A DNA stretch of 6,812 nt. It comes from an uncultured Oscillospiraceae bacterium (GTDB lineage: Bacteria > Bacillota > Clostridia > Oscillospirales > Oscillospiraceae). The notes under the pieces are model-generated. The model searched no databases. It was not told the DNA's origin and saw only the letters and a list, made by a program, of their open reading frames with translations. Position 1 is the stretch's first letter. Every line of letters begins with the position of its first letter. The stretch is from NCBI GenBank assembly GCA_910579485.1, contig CAJTVO010000150.1, positions 1 to 6,812 on the forward strand. Direction: 5' to 3'. A program made the position numbers and the translations under genes. Below are positions 1 through 4,677 of the stretch, piece after piece.

Positions 1-40
1 TCAGCTTATGTCAACTGATTTCGTTATTTTCCACCAATTT

Positions 41-84
41 GCAGCTGGTAGCAGCTGCGAAAACCTTGGTAGCCAGGTGGTAGC
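41..84. repeat. Three phased GGTAGC repeats with a small hairpin
   Basis: GGTAGC occurs at 47-52, 68-73 and 79-84, so start-to-start distances are 21 and 11 bp, about two and one turns of B-DNA. The first copy is the loop of a perfect 6-bp inverted repeat (GCAGCT 41-46, AGCTGC 53-58). Helical phasing is what one expects of protein-binding sites, such as a regulator or recombinase arm sites, but no protein can be assigned and chance is possible. Confidence 0.35.
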
Positions 85-184
85 GTTTTCATGGTTTGTT
101 CATAATTGAGTTTGGAGATTTGAGCAATTTTGCAGATATCTGAAGATTCTACACAGAGAAGTGACACAAGTTTAGAAATTAACG

Positions 185-207
185 AATAAGTTTACATAAC
201 ACTTATT
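185..207. repeat. 23-bp AT-rich dyad
   Basis: AATAAGT (185-191) and ACTTATT (201-207) are perfect 7-bp inverted arms around a 9-nt centre, with one further pair inside (193/199). It has the size and shape of an operator for a dimeric regulator. It lies about 30 bp beyond the PPTase terminator, outside any recognised promoter, so its role is unknown. Confidence 0.35.
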
Positions 208-236
208 TGATACAAAAAGTTTCAAAATCACACGCT

Positions 237-282
237 CAAAAAGAGGGGGGCACGATCAACAACATGACCGTACCGCCCTCTT
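237..282 (-). terminator. Intrinsic terminator of the PPTase gene
   Basis: Read leftward, two bases beyond the PPTase stop codon, the RNA would form a long stem. The arm AAGAGGGCGGTACG pairs with CGTGCCCCCCTCTT (one C-C mismatch, one G-U pair). GTCA/TGAT extends it inward, leaving a 6-nt loop. The stem runs straight into five U residues (to about 238). This is a textbook rho-independent terminator for the minus strand. Confidence 0.85.
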
Positions 283-283
283 C

Positions 284-763
284 TCATATGTGTGAGATCA
301 CTTTTGCCCGGATCGCCGCCTTCTCCGAAGGGCAGACTGTGACGGTATATCCTTCCAGCAGAGGTTCCAGACACTGACACAGGCCGTCCGGCTCCATAGG
401 CCGAAGCAGGGCGGCAGCGCTCCCGCCCTGCCGTTTGATGGTGGCTTCCTTGGCCGTCCAAAGGCGGAAGAAGGCCTCATCTGCCAGCCCGTCCGCCAGC
501 CGCCGCGGGGCGGGACGCAGCTTCTCTACATCGATGCCCACCGGCTTGTCATGAAGGGCGCAGACGGCTGCGCCGTGGGAGTGGCTGAGATTGAAGCAGA
601 TATTGGGGCAGCCGGGAAAGTATGGTTTTCCCCCGTCCTCCCGGACCATTTCCGGGAGTTCTGACAGGCCCAGCTCTTGCTCCAGGGCCGCCGCCAGGAG
701 CTTATAGGCCAGATCATGCTCACCTCCCTTGGCGCCCAGGGCGGCGTATACGACGACATCCAT
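284..763 (-). CDS. Compact Sfp-type 4'-phosphopantetheinyl transferase
   Basis: This family moves the 4'-phosphopantetheine arm of coenzyme A onto a conserved serine of acyl, peptidyl or aryl carrier proteins in the cytoplasm. In this 159-residue product the family motifs appear in order: GKPYFP (45-50), FNLSHSHG (57-64), VGIDVE (75-80) with magnesium ligands D78 and E80, and FFRLWTAKEATIK (98-110) with the catalytic WxxKE at 102-106. It is much shorter than Sfp (about 224 residues). The gap between GID and WxxKE is about 26 residues rather than about 40, and the ends are also short. All core motifs survive, so I read it as a compact active enzyme rather than a fragment. The ATG at 763 follows AGGAGG at 772-777 with good spacing. 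It is divergent from dnaG, has its own promoter and terminator, and no carrier protein or synthase gene lies beside it. Confidence 0.85.
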   Translation of the reverse strand: MDVVVYAALGAKGGEHDLAYKLLAAALEQELGLSELPEMVREDGGKPYFPGCPNICFNLSHSHGAAVCALHDKPVGIDVEKLRPAPRRLADGLADEAFFRLWTAKEATIKRQGGSAAALLRPMEPDGLCQCLEPLLEGYTVTVCPSEKAAIRAKVISHI

Positions 764-795
764 GCTGCGATCCTCCTCTATGCGGAACTGATGAC

Positions 796-824
796 ATCAT
801 AGCATTTTTGTGGGAAAAAATGAA
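796..824 (-). promoter_or_regulatory. Sigma-A promoter of the PPTase gene
   Basis: On the minus strand there is an extended -10, TGC followed by TATGAT (complement of 796-804), and a weak -35 TTCATT (complement of 819-824) 17 bp upstream. Transcription would start near 789, giving a short leader before the AGGAGG site at 772-777. The extended -10 makes up for the poor -35. Confidence 0.6.
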
Positions 825-835
825 ATTTTTATACC
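808..835 (+). promoter_or_regulatory. Candidate promoter for dnaG-rpoD
   Basis: TTGTGG (808-813) and TATACC (830-835) are separated by 16 bp and would start transcription just before the palindrome at 844-856, leaving a leader of about 120 nt to the GTG start. Both hexamers match the consensus poorly. A second AT-rich possibility is TATATT at 916-921, but it has no convincing -35. The region must hold the operon promoter, yet this placement is uncertain. Confidence 0.25.
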
Positions 836-843
836 TATTGGAG

Positions 844-856
844 TGGTAATTTACCA
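844..856. promoter_or_regulatory. Perfect palindrome, possible operator
   Basis: TGGTAA (844-849), a single T, then TTACCA (851-856) form a perfect 13-bp inverted repeat between the divergent PPTase and dnaG genes. Weaker symmetry continues a few bases outward. It sits next to the candidate dnaG start site and just upstream of the PPTase -35, so a bound dimer could affect either gene. The regulator is unknown. Confidence 0.4.
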
Positions 857-943
857 ATCAAAAAATGTTTTTAAAAAATTTTACCCAGAAAAGAGGATTT
901 TCTGCGCTTTTGTTGTATATTGTATTAGATCGATTTGTAGAAT

Positions 944-953
944 AGAGGAGGTG
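944..953 (+). promoter_or_regulatory. Ribosome binding site fixing the dnaG GTG start
   Basis: AGAGGAGGTG is a near-perfect anti-16S match. The only suitable start downstream is GTG at 963, eleven bases after GGAGG. The frame is open upstream to an ATG at 810, but the residues encoded from 810 to 962 are unlike any primase N-terminus and that ATG has no comparable site. Confidence 0.85.
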
Positions 954-962
954 CAGACTCTA

Positions 963-2747
963 GTGGCGTTTCCGCAGCGTTTTTTGGACGAGCTGGTGGA
1001 CCGCAGCGACATCGTGGACGTCGTCTCCTCCTATGTTTCCCTGAGCAAAAAGGGAGGCAACTACTTCGGCCTGTGCCCCTTCCACAATGAGAAGACGGGT
1101 TCCTTCTCCGTGGCGCCGGACAAGCAGATCTATTACTGCTTCGGCTGTCACCACGGCGGAGGCGTGATCCAGTTCGTCATGGAGATCGAAAATCTGGACT
1201 TCCCCAACGCGGTGCGCTTTCTGGCAAAGCGGGCCAATATGGAGGTGCCCGAGGACAACACCGGTCTTGAGGAGTCCCGCCGCCGCCAGCGGGTGCTGGC
1301 CGTGAACCGGGACGCCGCCCGGTGGTTCTACAGTAATCTGTCCCGCCCCGAGGGGGCGGCGGTGGCCGCCTATCTGGAGCGGCGGAAGATCAGCCGGAAG
1401 ACCGCTATGAACTTCGGGCTGGGCGCTTCCCTGGACCAGTGGGACGCGCTGCTCAACGCCATGCTGGAGAAGGGGTACACTAAGGCGGACCTTCTGGCGG
1501 CGGGGCTGGTGGTATCCAATCAAAAGGGGCGGATCTATGACAAATTCCGGAACCGGCTTATGTTTCCCGTCATCGACGTAAAGGGGGACGTGGTGGCCTT
1601 CGGCGGCCGGGTCTTGGACAAGTCTGAGCCCAAGTATATGAACACCACGGAGACCATCGTTTACAGCAAGCGCCGGAACCTGTACGGCATCAATCTGGCA
1701 AAGAAGACCAAACGGCCCAATTTCATCCTCTGCGAGGGCAACATCGATGTCATCACCCTGCACCAGGCGGGGTTCGACAACGCGGTGGCGTCCATGGGGA
1801 CCGCCCTGACCACGGAGCAGACCAAGATCCTCAGCCGGTACACCAAGGAGCTGGTGCTCTGCTTCGACAACGATAACGCGGGACAGCTGGCGACCCAGAA
1901 GAATATCGAGCTCCTGAAGGACAGCGAGTTCAACGTCCGGATCCTCCAGCTCCCCCGCCGGCTGGCGGACGGGGAGTATGTCAAGCAGGATGTGGACGAT
2001 TTCATCAAATTCCAGGGGGCGGTGGCCTTCGAGGCCATCCTCAACGGCAGCGCCAACCAGATGGACTACCGCATGGAGGCGGTGGCCTCCAAGTACGACC
2101 TCAGCGACCCGGAGCAGAAGATCGCCTACGGCGGCGAGGTCAGCGCGCTGATTGCCTCCCTCTCCAACGCGGTGGAACGGGAGGTCTACGCCGGACGGGC
2201 CGCCGAGACGGCGGGCATCTCCCGCACGGCCATGCTCACCGAGGTCGAGCGGGCCAGACGGAAGAAGGGGAGCCAGGAGCGCCGGACGCTCCAACGGGAA
2301 AACTTAAACGCCGCCGCCCTGCGCCAGCCCAGGGACCGGACTATCCGGTATACCGACCTCCGGTCCGCCATGGCGGAGGAGGGGGTCGTCTGCCTGCTCC
2401 TGCTGGACGGCGCGCTGGCGGACAAATGCCGGGACCTGCCGGCGGAGGCGTTCAGCTCTCCGTTCCTGGGGAAGCTGTTCGCCCTGCTGACGGAAGCCTG
2501 GTCCGAGGGCCGGACAATGACGGCGGCGTCCCTGTCGGCCCACTGCACACCGGAGGAGATGAGCCACTTGTCCGCCATTCTGCAGAGGCCGGAGTCCCTG
2601 GCCAACGCGGAGCGGGCTCTGGAGGACTACATACAGGTGATACTGCGCTCCGCGGAGAAGCGGCAGGGCGAACGGCCTGGAGACCCCCTGTTGGCGGCTG
2701 TGGAGAAATATAAACAGAAAAAGGGTAATGGAGGAAAGCAGTCATGA
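963..2747 (+). CDS. dnaG: DNA primase DnaG
   Basis: The primase makes the RNA primers for lagging-strand synthesis and replication restart, working with the replicative helicase. The product is 594 residues, normal for the family. The N-terminal CHC2 zinc finger has ligands C38, H41, C59 and C62. The basic core carries the RNRLMFPVID block (197-206) and the GGRVLD block. The TOPRIM domain has E258 and D262 (CEGNIDV), D302 and D304 (FDNDNAG), and D343 and D345 (DVDDF), matching the six acidic metal-binding positions of DnaG. Small variations are EGNID where EGYMD is usual, and DVD where DPD is usual. Residues from about 460 to 570 form the helical helicase-interacting domain. GTG at 963 was chosen because it gives the typical MAFPQRFLDEL start and a strong ribosome site. 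The stop codon overlaps the rpoD start (ATGA), as expected of a dnaG-rpoD operon. No rpsU precedes it. Confidence 0.97.
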   Translation: MAFPQRFLDELVDRSDIVDVVSSYVSLSKKGGNYFGLCPFHNEKTGSFSVAPDKQIYYCFGCHHGGGVIQFVMEIENLDFPNAVRFLAKRANMEVPEDNTGLEESRRRQRVLAVNRDAARWFYSNLSRPEGAAVAAYLERRKISRKTAMNFGLGASLDQWDALLNAMLEKGYTKADLLAAGLVVSNQKGRIYDKFRNRLMFPVIDVKGDVVAFGGRVLDKSEPKYMNTTETIVYSKRRNLYGINLAKKTKRPNFILCEGNIDVITLHQAGFDNAVASMGTALTTEQTKILSRYTKELVLCFDNDNAGQLATQKNIELLKDSEFNVRILQLPRRLADGEYVKQDVDDFIKFQGAVAFEAILNGSANQMDYRMEAVASKYDLSDPEQKIAYGGEVSALIASLSNAVEREVYAGRAAETAGISRTAMLTEVERARRKKGSQERRTLQRENLNAAALRQPRDRTIRYTDLRSAMAEEGVVCLLLLDGALADKCRDLPAEAFSSPFLGKLFALLTEAWSEGRTMTAASLSAHCTPEEMSHLSAILQRPESLANAERALEDYIQVILRSAEKRQGERPGDPLLAAVEKYKQKKGNGGKQS

Positions 2748-4063
2748 CAAAGAAGAAGGAAGAGCTTACAACGGGGGCGGAACACGCCGCCGAGAATAAG
2801 AAGACGGAGGGCGACAAGAAATACGCCCGTCTGGCGGACAAGGTGGTGTCTACCCTGCCCGCGGCGCCCATCCTGCTGGCCAACGAGAAGGTCATGGACC
2901 TGTTTGCCCGGGGCAAGAAGCGGGGCCGTCTGGATTCGGCGGAGATGATGGAGGTCCTGGACGAGATCGACCTGGACAGCGATCAGATGGAGAAGATCTA
3001 TGACTCTCTGGAGGTGCTGTCCATCGAGATCGGCAGCGAGGAGGACATCCTCCCGGAGATCCCCGACGACATAGACCCGCCCCTGGATGAGATCGCGGAC
3101 ATCGAAGAGGAGGAGCTGGTCGATCCCAATACCCTGGTGGACAGCTTCGCCATCGACGACCCCGTGCGCATGTACCTCAAGGAGATCGGCAAGGTCCCCC
3201 TGCTCTCCCCCGAGGAGGAGATCGACCTGGCGCAGAAGATGAGCGACGGCAACCACGCCCAGGAGCGGCTGGACAGCGCCGGGGAGGACGGCCTCTCCGC
3301 CGAGGAGCTGGCCCAGCTGAAGGCCCAGCTCAAAGCGGGGGAGAAGGCCAAGCAGAAGCTGGCCGAAGCCAACCTGCGTCTGGTGGTGTCCATCGCCAAG
3401 CGGTACGTGGGCCGCGGGATGCTGTTCCTGGACCTCATCCAGGAGGGCAACCTGGGCCTTATCAAGGCGGTGGAGAAGTTCGACTATACCAAGGGCTACA
3501 AGTTCTCTACCTACGCCACCTGGTGGATCCGGCAGGCCATCACCCGGGCCATCGCGGACCAGGCCCGGACTATCCGCATCCCGGTGCATATGGTGGAGAC
3601 CATCAACAAGGTCATCCGCGTCTCCCGCCAGCTCCTCCAGGAGCTGGGACACGACCCCTCCCCGGAGGAGATCGCCGACGAGATGGCCATGCCCGTGGAC
3701 AAGGTCCGGGAGATCTTGAAGATCGCCCAGGAGCCCGTCAGCCTGGAGACCCCCATCGGTGAGGAGGAGGACAGCCATCTGGGCGACTTTATCCCCGACG
3801 AGGGAGCCAGCGAGCCCAGCGAGGCTGCCAGCTTCACCCTGCTGAAGGAGCAGCTGGTGGATGTTCTGGGCACCCTGACGCCCCGGGAGGAGAAGGTGCT
3901 GAAGCTCCGCTTCGGCATCGAGGACGGGCGCACCCGCACCCTGGAGGAAGTCGGCAAGGAGTTCAACGTGACCCGTGAACGCATCCGCCAGATCGAGGCC
4001 AAGGCCCTGCGGAAGCTCCGCCACCCCAGCCGCAGCAAGAAGCTGAAGGATTTCCTGAACTGA
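2744..4063 (+). CDS. rpoD: Primary (housekeeping) sigma factor RpoD/SigA
   Basis: This subunit directs RNA polymerase to most promoters of the growing cell. The product has 439 residues. Residues about 30-97 look like a region 1.1 segment, followed by an acidic linker (98-128, many D and E). Region 1.2 is at 138-168 (DPVRMYLKEIGKVPLLSPEE). Region 2 covers about 207-280 and includes NLRLVVSIAKRY and the -10-recognising helix YATWWIRQAITRA (257-269). Region 3 is about 281-360. Region 4 is about 366-437, with the -35-binding helix-turn-helix in TLEEVGKEFNVTRERIRQIE (399-418). A charged stretch of about 33 residues (169-201) lies between 1.2 and 2.1, longer than the usual short connector in Clostridia. 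Its ATG overlaps the dnaG TGA by four bases. GGAGG at 2730-2734 lies inside dnaG, so translation is probably coupled. The stop codon is part of a perfect inverted repeat. Confidence 0.97.
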   Translation: MTKKKEELTTGAEHAAENKKTEGDKKYARLADKVVSTLPAAPILLANEKVMDLFARGKKRGRLDSAEMMEVLDEIDLDSDQMEKIYDSLEVLSIEIGSEEDILPEIPDDIDPPLDEIADIEEEELVDPNTLVDSFAIDDPVRMYLKEIGKVPLLSPEEEIDLAQKMSDGNHAQERLDSAGEDGLSAEELAQLKAQLKAGEKAKQKLAEANLRLVVSIAKRYVGRGMLFLDLIQEGNLGLIKAVEKFDYTKGYKFSTYATWWIRQAITRAIADQARTIRIPVHMVETINKVIRVSRQLLQELGHDPSPEEIADEMAMPVDKVREILKIAQEPVSLETPIGEEEDSHLGDFIPDEGASEPSEAASFTLLKEQLVDVLGTLTPREEKVLKLRFGIEDGRTRTLEEVGKEFNVTRERIRQIEAKALRKLRHPSRSKKLKDFLN

Positions 4064-4094
4064 TACTTTTTCTCGAGAGAAAAAGTATCAAAAC
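4061..4094 (+). repeat. Perfect 14-bp-stem hairpin overlapping the rpoD stop
   Basis: TGATACTTTTTCTC (4061-4074) and its exact complement (4077-4090) flank a 2-nt centre, and the first three bases are the rpoD stop codon. The T-run is inside the stem and no U-tract follows in the plus direction, so it is not a standard terminator. TACTTTT, ten bases, AAAAGTA (4064-4087) followed by CAAAAC matches the layout of the palindrome at 6758-6785. Confidence 0.7.
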
Positions 4095-4112
4095 AAAAAT
4101 ATCTTGATACGG

Positions 4113-4149
4113 AAAAAGGAGAAGCATCGGCGGATGCTTCTCCTTTTCC
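4113..4149. terminator. Bidirectional terminator between rpoD and the ferredoxin gene
   Basis: A 15-bp perfect stem (4114-4128 with 4133-4147) closes a GGCG loop. The GC-containing core GGAGAAGCATC/GATGCTTCTCC is flanked by an A-run on the left and a T-run on the right. Each strand therefore reads stem then U-run: four U rightward after rpoD, five leftward after the ferredoxin gene. The convergent gene layout fits a shared terminator. Confidence 0.85.
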
Positions 4150-4168
4150 ATGCGCTTCTTATGTACGC

Positions 4169-4561
4169 TTATTTCTCCTCCACGGAGAGGATGCCCATGG
4201 GGCAGGCCTTGGCGCAGATGCCGCAGGCGATGCACTTGCTGGGCTTCGCGCCCTCCGCCTTGGGCATGGCCATCACCTGCATGGGGCAGGCCTTGACGCA
4301 CTCGCCGCAGCCCACGCACTTGCGCTTGTCGATCATATACACGCCCTTGGCGTTCTGGGTAATGGCTCCCTCCGGGCAGGTCCGGGCGCACTTGCCGCAC
4401 ATGATGCAGTTCTGCACCTTGGGCTCGCCGTCGGGCTTGGCAACGATGCGGATGCAGCTGAGATCAGGATCGAACTCCTTATAAAACGCCTCGGAGCAGG
4501 CCCGGACGCAGCTGAGACACGCCTTGCAGGGATCGGTTTTGCTGACAACCAGTTTCTTCAT
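4169..4561 (-). CDS. Polyferredoxin with four [4Fe-4S] cluster motifs
   Basis: This is a small cytoplasmic electron carrier or electron-transfer subunit of 130 residues. Four cysteine groups of the CxxCxxCxxxC type are complete: C12-C15-C18-C22, C52-C55-C58-C62, C82-C85-C88-C92 and C110-C113-C116-C120. There is one extra cysteine, C36. The last three groups carry the CP ending of bacterial ferredoxins. There is no signal peptide or membrane segment. The overall plan, with an FDPDLSCIRIV stretch after the first group, resembles the iron-sulfur subunits of CooF/HycB type that feed electrons to or from larger redox enzymes. No catalytic partner is adjacent, so the partner is unknown. AGGAGG (complement of 4572-4577) lies ten bases before the ATG. 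It has its own promoter and a shared terminator, so it is probably transcribed alone. Confidence 0.9.
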   Translation of the reverse strand: MKKLVVSKTDPCKACLSCVRACSEAFYKEFDPDLSCIRIVAKPDGEPKVQNCIMCGKCARTCPEGAITQNAKGVYMIDKRKCVGCGECVKACPMQVMAMPKAEGAKPSKCIACGICAKACPMGILSVEEK

Positions 4562-4599
4562 ATGAGGAAGACCTCCTGTTATGGAATGATTACCCCTCT

Positions 4600-4628
4600 A
4601 TCCTACCAGATGTATTGTTAAAATGCAA
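4600..4628 (-). promoter_or_regulatory. Sigma-A promoter of the ferredoxin gene
   Basis: On the minus strand TTGCAT (complement of 4623-4628) lies 17 bp from TAGGAT (complement of 4600-4605). TGG directly precedes the -10, forming an extended -10. Transcription would start near 4593, about 32 nt before the ATG. It lies in the gap after the YgiQ-type gene and would let the ferredoxin be expressed independently. Confidence 0.55.
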
Positions 4629-4677
4629 ACTATATTTTCAGGGAAATCGGATTTTGTTCGTTCCCCTTCGACGGGAT

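Larger units (their letters stand above)
1..236. other. AT-rich gene-poor stretch at left edge
   Basis: No secure gene is visible. Plus-strand frame 2 is open from the window edge to a TGA at 107-109 and could be the last 35 codons of a gene to the left, but the residues match nothing I recognise. Frame 3 is also open to a TAG at 81-83, so openness alone means little. The base composition is clearly more AT-rich than the flanking genes. It contains three copies of GGTAGC (47, 68, 79), a small GCAGCT/AGCTGC hairpin at 41-58 and a dyad at 185-207, each listed separately. Confidence 0.4.

Noticed and set aside
1..109. Tail of an integrase gene entering from the left
   Set aside because: Two plus-strand frames are open and neither translation shows a motif I can tie to a recombinase; kept only as a question for the left flank.
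810..962. N-terminal extension of DnaG from the ATG at 810
   Set aside because: The extra 51 residues are unlike primases, come from AT-rich intergenic DNA, and the GTG at 963 has a far better ribosome site.
960..2294. 444-codon open frame antisense to dnaG
   Set aside because: It mirrors codon usage of the GC-rich dnaG gene and reads as low-complexity L/G/V/H-rich protein without a recognisable domain; dnaG on the other strand is certain.
2627..4024. 465-codon open frame antisense to rpoD
   Set aside because: It is composed of repetitive L, G, D and H runs that follow from the reverse of acidic rpoD codons; no ribosome site or family motif.
4104..4484. 126-codon plus-strand frame over the ferredoxin gene
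   Set aside because: It overlaps the terminator hairpin and is the shadow of a gene with sixteen properly spaced cysteines.
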